Shown here one piece after another: positions 26,872 to 34,951 of a stretch of DNA of 60,384 nt. The notes beneath the pieces are model-generated. The model searched no databases. It had not been told where the DNA came from and was given only the letters and a program-made list of their open reading frames with translations. Each line of letters starts with the position of its first letter. Position 1 is the first letter of the stretch. The position numbers and the translations under genes are program-made. Source of the DNA: Fimenecus sp045613685. GTDB taxonomy: Bacteria; Bacillota; Clostridia; Oscillospirales; Acutalibacteraceae. The stretch lies in assembly GCA_045613685.1 (NCBI GenBank), contig JAZLBL010000005.1, forward strand, positions 1 through 60,384, given 5' to 3'.

Positions 26872-26896
26872 GGGACGATGTGGGCATCGACCCCTA
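26872..26896. repeat. GTAGGGG-family hairpin
   Basis: GGGACGAT..ATCGACCC with CCCTAC at the end. A single-hairpin member of the dispersed family, next to the promoter side of the anchored protein gene. Confidence 0.6.
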
Positions 26897-26919
26897 CATT
26901 TGTGAAAAAATTAAAACTA

Positions 26920-26950
26920 AAAGCGTACACATTTTGTGTACGCTTTCTTT
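26920..26950 (-). terminator. Terminator of the acyltransferase gene
   Basis: AAAGCGTACAC and GTGTACGCTTT form an 11-bp stem with a 5-base loop immediately after the stop; T-rich sequence follows on the minus strand. Confidence 0.85.
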
Positions 26951-27859
26951 TTACCAATTTTCAATTTCTTGTGGGTTTGCGAAGATTTCGTCCATACGCT
27001 TCATAAATGGTACTGACTGACCAAAATCCAATGCTCTGTGGTCGATTGCCATACAGATTGGAAGAATTTGTCTGACTTCGATATCTTTTTCGCCGTTTTC
27101 TTTTGTTACGACAACTGCTCTGTCTTGCACAGCAGCAAGGCAATATGTTGAAACCTGTGGTGGCACAACTTCGAGAATTGTAACATTGCCACGTTGACCA
27201 CGATAAAGTGAGCCAACATTTGAAACTGTTACTGAGCCCTGACGGATATCGTCTTTTGTGATTCTGTCTTCTCTTGGAATTTTTTCATATTCTCTTTTTG
27301 CTTTGCCTGAGAGAGTTTTGATTCTGTGCTTGCCTGTTTTTGAGCCGATAAGACGGTTGATTACTTTTCTTATCTGACCTTTTTTCAATGCTTCGATTGT
27401 ATTTTCCATTGAAACTTCAAACATTGCTTCTGTGAGATTTGTGTTTTCTGCACGACGACGAATGTCCGCCATTTCACTTTGGATTTGCTCAACTGACTTA
27501 TTTTCAAGGTCATGGAGTGTGATTGTCATCATCTCGTCATTTGGCAAAATCATTGGCATTGAGATGTCAATACTCTCAAAGGTTGTAACCTTACCACGAA
27601 CAAGTTTTTTATCAAATTCAATGTGAGAATTGAGAATAGGTGCTGCTTTAAGTCCTTCAATAATAACCTTTAAAAAATATGTATTAAGTGAAACTTTATT
27701 TCCTCTTGTTGCGTTAAGTTTTTTGCAATATGCCACGAAATCTGTAACATCTGGCTCATAGTTGAACGCGATGTGTGGGATATTGTCCCAACTTTCTGTT
27801 GTCATATTAGCAATAATTTTTCTTTGAATACCAAAGTGAAAACTATTTAAAACTTTCAT
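26951..27859 (-). CDS. 2-oxo acid dehydrogenase E2-like acyltransferase catalytic domain, no lipoyl domain
   Basis: The 302-aa protein corresponds to the chloramphenicol-acetyltransferase-like catalytic domain of dihydrolipoamide acyltransferases. It has PHIAFNYEPDVTDF, LPNDEMMTITLHDLENKSVEQI, the SVTVSNVG strand, and the catalytic DHRALDFG near the C terminus (canonical DHRxxDG). The lipoyl domain and the E1/E3-binding domain are missing and no E1 or E3 gene is adjacent. It cannot be a normal E2 on its own; it may acylate a soluble acceptor or act structurally. It has its own terminator and diverges from tRNA-Arg. Confidence 0.85.
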   Translation of the reverse strand: MKVLNSFHFGIQRKIIANMTTESWDNIPHIAFNYEPDVTDFVAYCKKLNATRGNKVSLNTYFLKVIIEGLKAAPILNSHIEFDKKLVRGKVTTFESIDISMPMILPNDEMMTITLHDLENKSVEQIQSEMADIRRRAENTNLTEAMFEVSMENTIEALKKGQIRKVINRLIGSKTGKHRIKTLSGKAKREYEKIPREDRITKDDIRQGSVTVSNVGSLYRGQRGNVTILEVVPPQVSTYCLAAVQDRAVVVTKENGEKDIEVRQILPICMAIDHRALDFGQSVPFMKRMDEIFANPQEIENW

Positions 27860-27976
27860 TGTAATTACCTCCGAGATGTTTGCGAAATACTTAACAAGTA
27901 TAGCACAATCAACATTTTTGTCAATAAATACTCACAAAGAAATATGCAAAAGTTTTGAATTATTTTAAAAAAACTG

Positions 27977-28005
27977 TTGACTTTTTTAATATCTAATGTT
28001 ATTAT
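27977..28005 (+). promoter_or_regulatory. Promoter of tRNA-Arg
   Basis: TTGACT (27977-27982), 17 bp, TATTAT (28000-28005), 27 bp before the tRNA 5' end. Confidence 0.65.
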
Positions 28006-28031
28006 ATTCGGGCGGTTAAAAGTCCGCATAT

Positions 28032-28108
28032 GCGCCGGTAGCTCAGCTGGATAGAGTGTTTGGCTACGAACCAAAAGGTCGGGGGTTCGAATCCCTTCCG
28101 GCGTGCCA
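28032..28108 (+). tRNA. tRNA-Arg (anticodon ACG)
   Basis: A full cloverleaf: acceptor GCGCCGG/CCGGCGT, D arm GCTCAGCTGGATAGAGT, anticodon stem TTTGG/CCAAA with loop CTACGAA (anticodon ACG), T arm with GGTTCGAATCC, discriminator G and encoded CCA (28106-28108). ACG is read as ICG after TadA editing. Confidence 0.96.
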
Positions 28109-28153
28109 TTAAAGACGAAATGACCCTTGCGGTTGTTTCGTCTTTAATTTTTA
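28109..28153 (+). terminator. Terminator of tRNA-Arg
   Basis: ATTAAAGACGAAA pairs with TTTCGTCTTTAAT around a 15-nt loop and leads into T5, directly after the CCA. Confidence 0.85.
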
Positions 28154-28164
28154 TGTAATGGAAA

Positions 28165-28292
28165 GGACGGGAATCGAATTATAGACCCACAATGCAAATG
28201 AGGGATTTGCATTGTGCTCTTCGCTAAAAACGATTCACCGAATCGTTTTCTTTACGCTCAGACCCTCCGGGTTCGATTCCCTATTCAGAGAA
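28165..28292. repeat. Palindromic element with tRNA T-arm-like ends
   Basis: The left end GGACGGGAATCGAA equals the T-arm complement of the adjacent tRNA-Glu, and the right end GGGTTCGATTCCC is its inverse. Between them are two perfect hairpins, CAATGCAAAT-5-ATTTGCATTG (28190-28214) and AAAACGATTC-3-GAATCGTTTT (28227-28249). No cloverleaf can be drawn, so it is not a functional tRNA. Confidence 0.6.
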
Positions 28293-28297
28293 TTATG

Positions 28298-28339
28298 CAA
28301 AAAGAAAAAGCATCGCAAATGCGATGCTTTTTCTTTTTG
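28298..28339. terminator. Perfect 20-bp-stem terminator next to tRNA-Glu
   Basis: CAAAAAGAAAAAGCATCGCA and its exact complement flank two bases. The hairpin begins at the 3' end of the minus-strand tRNA-Glu and probably ends the Met-Glu tRNA transcript. Confidence 0.85.
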
Positions 28340-28412
28340 GTGACCCGGACGGGAATCGAACCCGTGTTACCGCCGTGAAAGGGCGGTGTCTTAACCGCTT
28401 GACCACCGGGCC
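28338..28412 (-). tRNA. tRNA-Glu (anticodon TTC)
   Basis: On the minus strand: acceptor GGCCCGG/CCGGGTC, D arm with GGTCAAGCGGTTAAGAC, anticodon stem CCGCC/GGCGG, loop CTTTCAC giving TTC, T arm GGGTTCGATTCCC, discriminator A and encoded CCA. Confidence 0.96.
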
Positions 28413-28439
28413 ATTTGTAAGGGACTTTGTTCAGTCCCT

Positions 28440-28516
28440 TGGTAGCGGCAACGGGACTTGAACCTGTGACCTTCCGGGTATGAACCGGACGCTCTAGCCA
28501 ACTAAGCTATGCCGCC
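28440..28516 (-). tRNA. tRNA-Met (anticodon CAT), elongator type
   Basis: On the minus strand: acceptor GGCGGCA/TGCCGCT, D arm GCTTAGTTGGCTAGAGC, anticodon stem TCCGG/CCGGA, loop TTCATAC giving CAT, T arm with GGTTCAAGTCC, discriminator A and encoded CCA. The paired first acceptor base pair and similarity to Firmicutes elongator tRNA-Met favour that over initiator; tRNA-Ile2 cannot be fully excluded. It shares a transcript with tRNA-Glu 27 bp downstream. Confidence 0.92.
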
Positions 28517-28719
28517 ATAGTTGCCGTCGTTTTGACGGCTTTGTTATTATAATATAAGACTTTTGTTTTGTCAACATATTTTTACAAATATTTTTAACTT
28601 TTTTTAAAATTTTATTACAAGCCATAATTTATATATTTTTTAGGTTGTGTTTTCTTTACAAAGCACATTTTCTGTGCTAAAATTTTCTTGTATTTTTATT
28701 GATTTATGGGGTGAAAAAT

Positions 28720-29916
28720 ATGAACCTTAAAGAACAAAGACAATGGATTCAGAATGAGCTTCAAAGTGTTGCGGATTTCTGGCTTAAAAATGGTATGGAT
28801 AAAGTTCATGGCGGTGTTTACACTTGCATTGACAAAGATGGTAAAGTCTTTTCAACAGACAAAAGTGTCTGGATGCAAGGTAGATGCGGTTGGACTTTCG
28901 CTTATCTCTGCCATATTTATGGTGTAAAACAAGAATGGCTTGATGCTTCAAAAAGTTGTATCGACTTTCTTGAAAATCATTGTGTAAATAAGAATGCTGA
29001 CGGCAGACTTTATTTCACAGTTACAGAAGATGGCAAACCACTTCGTCAGAGAAGATATTGCTATTCAGAAGCATTTTATTGTATTGCTAATGCAGAATAT
29101 TATGGTATCACAGGTGAAAAAGAGCATCTTGAAAGAGCTCGTCGTGCTTATGATATGTATTGGAATCTTAACCACGGAATGCCTGACCCAACAGGTATGG
29201 GCCCTAAGACAGACCCTGAAACTCGCACAGGGCGTGCACTTGGTATTCCAATGATTATTCTTAACGTTACATCTGTTATGCTTCGTGTTGACCCTGAAAA
29301 CGCAGACCTTTATAACAACCGAGCAAACGAATGTGTTGAACACATTTTGAAGTATCACGTTAAAAAGGATTTGGGTTGCACACTTGAATCAGTTGCTCTT
29401 GATGGCACACCAAGACTTGATGTTACTGAAGGTCGTGTTGTTAACCCTGGCCACGATATTGAATGTAGCTGGTTCTTGATGGAAAGAGCAAATCAAATTG
29501 GCGACAAAGAATTGCATAAAGCAGCTATTGAAATCTTTGATATGGCTTTTGAAAAAGGATGGGACAAGGAATTCGGTGGTATTCTCTATTTCTTCGATTG
29601 TCTTGGAAATCCACCTGAGGCATATGAACACGATATGAAACTCTGGTGGCCACACAACGAGGCACTTATTGCTGCTTTGATGATTTACAGAGATACAAAC
29701 GACAAGAAATATCTTGATATTTTTAATCAGTTGTTTGAATATACAAAAGACAAGTTTGCAGTAGCACCTTGTGGTGAATGGTATGGTTATCTTCGTCGAG
29801 ATGGTAATCCTACTCTCCCCGCTTGTATCGGTTCAACATTCAAGGGACCATTCCACGTGCCACGTTGTCTTATTATGCTTGACCAAATGATGAAAGAGAT
29901 TGAAGAAAGAGGTTAA
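28720..29916 (+). CDS. N-acylglucosamine 2-epimerase (AGE family)
   Basis: The 398-aa alpha/alpha-barrel enzyme interconverts N-acetylmannosamine and N-acetylglucosamine. Seen are GGVYTCIDKDGKV, QGRCGWTFAYLCHIYG, the SEAFYCIANAEYY helix, HDIECSWFLMERAN with a catalytic-type histidine, and KLWWPHNEALIAALM with the second histidine. ATG 28720 follows GGGGTGA; an upstream in-frame TTG is discounted. The next gene, 5 bp away, is N-acetylneuraminate lyase, so sialic acid degradation (ManNAc to GlcNAc) is the natural role. Cellobiose 2-epimerase relatives are a less likely alternative. Confidence 0.9.
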   Translation: MNLKEQRQWIQNELQSVADFWLKNGMDKVHGGVYTCIDKDGKVFSTDKSVWMQGRCGWTFAYLCHIYGVKQEWLDASKSCIDFLENHCVNKNADGRLYFTVTEDGKPLRQRRYCYSEAFYCIANAEYYGITGEKEHLERARRAYDMYWNLNHGMPDPTGMGPKTDPETRTGRALGIPMIILNVTSVMLRVDPENADLYNNRANECVEHILKYHVKKDLGCTLESVALDGTPRLDVTEGRVVNPGHDIECSWFLMERANQIGDKELHKAAIEIFDMAFEKGWDKEFGGILYFFDCLGNPPEAYEHDMKLWWPHNEALIAALMIYRDTNDKKYLDIFNQLFEYTKDKFAVAPCGEWYGYLRRDGNPTLPACIGSTFKGPFHVPRCLIMLDQMMKEIEERG

Positions 29917-29921
29917 TTAAA

Positions 29922-30848
29922 ATGAGTCTTGAAAAATATAAGGGTGTTATCCCCGCATTCTATGCATGTTATGACGAAAATGGTGATGTTTCAGTTGAAG
30001 GCACAAAGGCTTTAGTTGAATTTCTTATTGAAAAAGGTGTTGACGGTCTTTATGTTGGTGGTTCATCAGGTGAATGCATCTATTTAAGTGTTGAAGACAG
30101 AAAAAAGACACTTGAAGCAGTTATGGAAGCAAACAAGGGCAGAATCACAATTATTGCTCACGTTGCTTGTAATAATACAAAAGACAGCTGTGAGCTTGCT
30201 CGTCACGCTGAAGCACTCGGTGTTGATGCTATTGCTACAATCCCACCAATTTATTTCAGACTTCCTGAAAAGGCTATTGCAAAATACTGGAACGACATTT
30301 CAGCAGCAGCACCAAATACAGATTATGTTATTTACAACATTCCACAGCTTGCAGGTGTTGCACTTACAATGCCATTGTTTGACGAAATGCTTAAAAACCC
30401 AAGAGTAATTGGTGTTAAGAACTCATCAATGCCAATTCAGGATATTCAGATGTTCCGTCGTCAAGCAGCTATGCACAACCGTGAAGTTGTGATTTTCAAT
30501 GGTCCAGACGAACAGTTTATCGGTGGTCGTATGATTGGTGCTGAAGGTGGTATCGGCGGTACATATGGTGTTATGCCTGAGCTTTTTGTTACACTTAACA
30601 ATATGATTAAAGCCGGTGATGTTAAAGAAGCATATAAATTGCAGGATGACATCAACGAAGTTATCTACACAATGTGCTCAACAAAGGGTAATATGTATGC
30701 AACTGCAAAGGCTGCTCTTAAAAAGAGAGCAGGACTTGAGCTTGGCGGTGTTAGAGAACCACTCTTAAACCTTCAAGACGGTGACGAAGTAATCGTTGAT
30801 AAGGTTGTAGAATTAGTTGAAACAGCAGTTGCTAAATGGGTTAAATAA
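29922..30848 (+). CDS. nanA: N-acetylneuraminate lyase (DHDPS/NAL family)
   Basis: The 308-aa TIM-barrel class I aldolase splits sialic acid into ManNAc and pyruvate. VGGSSGECIYLS (about residues 45-56) is the pyruvate-binding GSSGE motif, YNIPQLAG holds the catalytic tyrosine, and GVKNSS carries the Schiff-base lysine (about residue 165). The GSSGE rather than GTTGE form and the AGE partner favour NAL over dihydrodipicolinate synthase. It forms a two-gene operon with the epimerase. NanK, NanE and a transporter are not in this window. Confidence 0.92.
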   Translation: MSLEKYKGVIPAFYACYDENGDVSVEGTKALVEFLIEKGVDGLYVGGSSGECIYLSVEDRKKTLEAVMEANKGRITIIAHVACNNTKDSCELARHAEALGVDAIATIPPIYFRLPEKAIAKYWNDISAAAPNTDYVIYNIPQLAGVALTMPLFDEMLKNPRVIGVKNSSMPIQDIQMFRRQAAMHNREVVIFNGPDEQFIGGRMIGAEGGIGGTYGVMPELFVTLNNMIKAGDVKEAYKLQDDINEVIYTMCSTKGNMYATAKAALKKRAGLELGGVREPLLNLQDGDEVIVDKVVELVETAVAKWVK

Positions 30849-30863
30849 GATATAATAAATTAA

Positions 30864-30892
30864 GTGGTGCTCATTTGAGCACCATTTTTTAT
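30864..30892 (+). terminator. Terminator after nanA
   Basis: TGGTGCTC and GAGCACCA pair around ATTT and lead into T6, shared with the converging membrane gene. Confidence 0.88.
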
Positions 30893-30896
30893 TATA

Positions 30897-31757
30897 TTAA
30901 TTCTTTTCTAACCAATCAAAAACAAAATCCATTACTTTTTCATAATCGACCTTTAACACTCCGCCAAGCCCTTGGTCTCCAATGCAAAGACTAACTAAAT
31001 CATTACCAGACATAGCGACTATTCTGATATATGAGCCATCATTTTTTAAGGCATAATATCCAATTATGTTTTCTTCATTTATTTCTTTCAGTGTTGAAAG
31101 TCCATCTTCAACAAAGCGAGAGTTTTCAAGTTGATAAATTTCTTCGTCATATATTTTTTTAACAGCCCATTTGGGGCAATCCTTCATCCATGTATAAAAA
31201 GCAATACCTTGACTCTTACCAATAATTTCGCCATCTGTTGTAGCTGTGTTTTCATAAAAATCATATAACGGACCACTTGTAATTGTTACGGCAGGTAATG
31301 TGCTTGCAAAATATGTATTATTTAAAGCCACAGATGCCGTATTAACATCAAGATTAGTATAATTTTCAATTTTAAAATCTTTGAAATCATCTTCTAAAAC
31401 ATTGACTGTTAAAAGCATAGAAACCGATGACCATAAAGACAACAAAACACAAACTACAATCGAGATTATAGCCGTTAAGCGATAGATTTTCTTATGATTT
31501 TTGGGTAAGTTTGATGCAACATCAGAATATTTTGTAAATTCAATTTCAGAATCATACGTACCATGAATATAAACTATTGTACGGATTATTTTAGAAAGTC
31601 CTATTATAGTAAATATAGGTATTTCCAAAGTTGCCGCTGACACAATACCACTCACTGAACCGGAAAAGTCAAGCCAATATGAAGCTATTACTATAAGCAA
31701 TACAAATGTTATTGCTTGATAAATAAGTTTTCTTATAATTGCCTTATCGTTTGTCAT
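30897..31757 (-). CDS. Membrane protein of unknown function
   Basis: The 286-aa protein has an N-terminal TM pair (about residues 12-55), a third TM near 85-110 (IYRLTAIISIVVCVLLSLWSS-like) and then a ~175-residue extracytoplasmic domain (FKDFKIENYTNLDVNTASVAL onward). ATG 31757 follows GGGGGAGAGG and is preferred over the upstream TTG. No homologous family or catalytic motif was recognised. Confidence 0.7.
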   Translation of the reverse strand: MTNDKAIIRKLIYQAITFVLLIVIASYWLDFSGSVSGIVSAATLEIPIFTIIGLSKIIRTIVYIHGTYDSEIEFTKYSDVASNLPKNHKKIYRLTAIISIVVCVLLSLWSSVSMLLTVNVLEDDFKDFKIENYTNLDVNTASVALNNTYFASTLPAVTITSGPLYDFYENTATTDGEIIGKSQGIAFYTWMKDCPKWAVKKIYDEEIYQLENSRFVEDGLSTLKEINEENIIGYYALKNDGSYIRIVAMSGNDLVSLCIGDQGLGGVLKVDYEKVMDFVFDWLEKN

Positions 31758-31866
31758 ATACCTCTCCCCCAATAATCTATATAATTCTTTTCAAATTAAA
31801 GTCAAACATTTAATTCGTTCTTACAAATCAAATATAACACTAATCTTATAAAAAGTCAAACCAAAA

Positions 31867-31946
31867 GGGCGATTCGTGAATCGCCCCTATATTTCAAAAA
31901 AATAATTATACATATAAAACGGGACGATGTGGGCATCGTCCCCTAC
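31867..31946. repeat. Two GTAGGGG-family hairpins
   Basis: 31867-31886 is GGGCGATTC-gt-GAATCGCCC with CCCTAT, the same hairpin sequence as in the element at the window start. 31921-31946 is GGGACGATgtgggcATCGTCCCCTAC. The second adjoins the argF stop and is flanked by T runs on the plus and A runs on the minus side, so it may serve as the end of the arginine operon transcript. Confidence 0.65.
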
Positions 31947-31979
31947 TTTTTTTATAAACTCAAACTTTTATAGAACACA

Positions 31980-32891
31980 TTATTTTTTCTCCATTAAAGC
32001 TACCATTACTGCTTTTTGTGCGTGGAGTCTGTTTTCTGCTTCGTCGAAGATTTCGTCTGCGTGTTCTTCGAACACCTTTTCTGTGATTTCTTCGCCACGG
32101 TGTGCAGGAAGACAATGTTGCACCATACAACCTGGGTTTGCTGCTTCTAACAACTTATCATTGATTTGGTAAATGCCTTGGAAAATCTGTCTTCTTTCAT
32201 ATGCTTCTTGCTCTTGTCCCATTGATGCCCATACATCAGTAAAAATTACATCTGCGCCTGCACAAGCTTCAACAGGGTCACGATAAAGACCGAATCCTTC
32301 ATAATCTTTTGCAAATTCGAGAACTCTTTGGTCTGGGTCATAATTTTCAGGGCAAGCAACTGTTACATCCATACCCATTTTAAGACCACCGACGATAAGT
32401 GAGTTTGCCATATTGTTACCGTCACCGATATAAGTCATTTTAAGTCCGTCAAGGTGACCTTTATGCTCACGGACTGTCATAAGGTCTGCAAGCACCTGAC
32501 AAGGATGACAGAAGTCTGTAAGACCATTGATAATTGGAATAGAGCCATATTTTGCAAGGTTTTCAACTTCGCTCTGCTCGAATGTTCTAATCATAATACC
32601 ATCAAGGTAACGAGAAAGCACACGAGCAGTATCCTGAATTGGCTCACCACGACCGATTTGAAGGTCACGGTTTGAAAGGAAAAGTGCCTGACCGCCAAGC
32701 TGATACATACCTGTTTCAAAAGAAACACGAGTACGAGTTGATGATTTTTGGAAAATCATACCAAGAGTCTGACCTTCAAGTCTGTGATGTTTAATTCCGT
32801 TTTTATTTTCATATTTCAACTGGTCTGCAAGATTAAGAATTTCTGTAATCTCTTCAGTTGAAAGTGAGAGCATACTTAAAAGATGTTTCAT
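31980..32891 (-). CDS. argF: Ornithine carbamoyltransferase
   Basis: The 303-aa enzyme joins carbamoyl phosphate to ornithine, giving citrulline. Carbamoyl-phosphate motif SSTRTRVSFE (about residues 51-60), FCHPCQVLADLMT, the ornithine-binding DVWASMGQE and HCLPAHRGEE are intact. It is the last gene of the arg operon, 3 bp after argD. A catabolic role is unlikely since arginine deiminase genes are absent. Confidence 0.97.
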   Translation of the reverse strand: MKHLLSMLSLSTEEITEILNLADQLKYENKNGIKHHRLEGQTLGMIFQKSSTRTRVSFETGMYQLGGQALFLSNRDLQIGRGEPIQDTARVLSRYLDGIMIRTFEQSEVENLAKYGSIPIINGLTDFCHPCQVLADLMTVREHKGHLDGLKMTYIGDGNNMANSLIVGGLKMGMDVTVACPENYDPDQRVLEFAKDYEGFGLYRDPVEACAGADVIFTDVWASMGQEQEAYERRQIFQGIYQINDKLLEAANPGCMVQHCLPAHRGEEITEKVFEEHADEIFDEAENRLHAQKAVMVALMEKK

Positions 32892-32894
32892 TGT

Positions 32895-34064
32895 TTAGTC
32901 CTCCAAGAACGATTTGAGAATTGCGATACCCTTGTCGATTTCTTCTTTTGTAATAACAAGTGGTGGTAACATTCGAAGTTTTGTTTTAGCGGTGAGAATT
33001 AAAAGTCCGTTCTCACTGCATTTTTTTGCAATTTCACCGGCATTTTTAGTCTTTAATTCAATGCCGAGCATAAGACCTAAACCGCTGACAGATTTTATTT
33101 CTTCAATTTCTGCAAGTTTTGTTCTTATGTACTCACCTTTTTCTGTGACTTCGTTTAAAAAGTCGTCTGTGAGAGTATTGAGAATATATTTAGCACTTGC
33201 ACAAGCAACAGGGTTTCCACCGAAAGTTGTTCCGTGTGTGCCCGCTGTGAGTACATTTGCACACTTTTCTGTGCAAAGACAAGCACCCATTGGAAGACCG
33301 TTGCCGATACCCTTTGCACTTGTTACAACATCAGGTGAAATGCCAGCGTGTTCATAAGCGAATAGTTTACCTGTTCTGCCCATACCAGTCTGCACTTCGT
33401 CGATAATCAAGAGAATATCTTTTTCTTTGCAGACTTTTTCTACTGTTTTGAGATACTCAAAATCAGTTGGAACAACGCCACCCTCACCTTGAACAATTTC
33501 AAGGATGATTGCGCAAACTGTGTCGTCTGCCATTTCTAAAAACTGCTCTGTGTTGCCTGATTCGGCATATTTAAAGCCCTGCACGAATGGGTCAAAGAAT
33601 TTGTGATAGTGTTCCTGACCTGTTGCAGTAATTGTTGCCATTGTGCGACCGTGGAAAGAATTCACAAGAGTGATTATATTGTAGCGATTTTCGCCGTATT
33701 TATCAAAGCTATATTTTCTTGCAAGTTTAATTGCACACTCATTTGCTTCTGCACCTGAATTGCAAAGAAAAACACGGTTAAAGCCTGTTTTCGCAGTCAA
33801 CATTTCGGCATATTCAGCAACAGTTGAATTATAGTAAAGGTTTGATGTGTGTTGAACTTTGCAAAGTTGCTCTGTTACGGCTTTAATCCAACCGTCATTG
33901 TTATAGCCCAATGAGTTTACGCCAATACCTGAGCCGAAGTCGATTACTTCGTTACCTTCACTATCAATAAAGGTTGCACCATTACCCTTTTCAATTGAAA
34001 CGGGGAAATGTGCATATGTAGGCATTAAGCTGTTGTCTGCCTGAGATTTAATATTTTCTAACAT
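32895..34064 (-). CDS. argD: Acetylornithine aminotransferase
   Basis: The 389-aa class III PLP aminotransferase makes N-acetylornithine. Seen are FGSGIGVNSLGY, LCNSGAEANECAIKLAR, NSFHGRTMATITATGQ, IDEVQTGMGRTGKLFAYEH, and the PLP lysine in TSAKGIGNGLPMGA with GTHGTTFGGNPVACA. Sits between argB and argF with short spacers. Confidence 0.96.
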   Translation of the reverse strand: MLENIKSQADNSLMPTYAHFPVSIEKGNGATFIDSEGNEVIDFGSGIGVNSLGYNNDGWIKAVTEQLCKVQHTSNLYYNSTVAEYAEMLTAKTGFNRVFLCNSGAEANECAIKLARKYSFDKYGENRYNIITLVNSFHGRTMATITATGQEHYHKFFDPFVQGFKYAESGNTEQFLEMADDTVCAIILEIVQGEGGVVPTDFEYLKTVEKVCKEKDILLIIDEVQTGMGRTGKLFAYEHAGISPDVVTSAKGIGNGLPMGACLCTEKCANVLTAGTHGTTFGGNPVACASAKYILNTLTDDFLNEVTEKGEYIRTKLAEIEEIKSVSGLGLMLGIELKTKNAGEIAKKCSENGLLILTAKTKLRMLPPLVITKEEIDKGIAILKSFLED

Positions 34065-34079
34065 TATGTATCACCTGAA

Positions 34080-34940
34080 TTAAAGGAACATAGTACCAAT
34101 ACCACTATCAGTAAGCATTTCGATAAGGATTGAGTGTGGGATTCTACCGTCGATAATATGTGTACGCTTAACGCCACGACGGACTGCTTCAACACAACAG
34201 TCGATTTTTGGAATCATTCCACCCTTAATAATGCCCTGACTTTTAAGCTGTGGCACTTCACTGACATTAACATTCTGGATGAGTGTGCTTTCGTCGTCCT
34301 TATCTCTTAAAAGGCCACGAATATCTGTCATCAAAAGGAGTTTTTCTGCGCCCAATGCTGCTGCGATTTTAGCCGCCGCAGTATCTGCATTGATATTGAA
34401 AACTTCACCGTTTTCGCCACCGCCAACAGTTGAGATAACAGGGATATAGTGTTGTGCGAGAATACCATCAACCAAGGTTGTATCGATATCAACAATATCA
34501 CCAACAAAACCGATATCTTTCTCGACTTTCTTTGCTTTAATCATTCCGTCATCAAGACCACAGATGCCGATTGCGTGGCCACCGTGATGATGAAGAAGAT
34601 GAACAAGGCGTTTATTAACTTTGCCTGCAAGCACCATTTGAACAACATCAACTGTTTCTTCGTCTGTGTAGCGAAGTCCGTCAACAAATTTTGACTCTTT
34701 GCCTATTTTATTAAGCATTTCGTTGATTTCAGGCCCACCACCATGAACAAGAACAACATTGATGCCGACTGAACGAAGAAGAACGATGTCAGTCATAACT
34801 GCATCTTGCAAGTCTTCGTTTATCATTGCGTTGCCACCATATTTGATAACAACTGTTTTTCCGTGATATTGCTGAATGTATGGGAGCGCTTGAACAAGCA
34901 CTTCACTGCGGTCAGCATGTGTAAGTTTTGAAATATCCAT
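34080..34940 (-). CDS. argB: Acetylglutamate kinase
   Basis: The 286-aa amino-acid kinase phosphorylates N-acetylglutamate. VVIKYGGNAM (about residues 27-36), VLVHGGGPEIN, the substrate loop VDGLRYTDEET and NINADTAAAKIA are clear. The length with an N-terminal helix resembles the arginine-inhibited hexameric type. ATG 34940 follows GGTGA and is preferred over GTG 34949. Confidence 0.95.
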   Translation of the reverse strand: MDISKLTHADRSEVLVQALPYIQQYHGKTVVIKYGGNAMINEDLQDAVMTDIVLLRSVGINVVLVHGGGPEINEMLNKIGKESKFVDGLRYTDEETVDVVQMVLAGKVNKRLVHLLHHHGGHAIGICGLDDGMIKAKKVEKDIGFVGDIVDIDTTLVDGILAQHYIPVISTVGGGENGEVFNINADTAAAKIAAALGAEKLLLMTDIRGLLRDKDDESTLIQNVNVSEVPQLKSQGIIKGGMIPKIDCCVEAVRRGVKRTHIIDGRIPHSILIEMLTDSGIGTMFL

Positions 34941-34951
34941 TTTATTCACCT

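Noticed and set aside
28165..28292. Extra tRNA gene or tRNA pseudogene
   Set aside because: T-arm-like sequences occur at both ends in opposite orientation and no acceptor, D or anticodon stem can be built.
29922..30848. Dihydrodipicolinate synthase (dapA)
   Set aside because: The pyruvate loop is GSSGE and the gene is coupled to an N-acylglucosamine epimerase, which fits N-acetylneuraminate lyase better.
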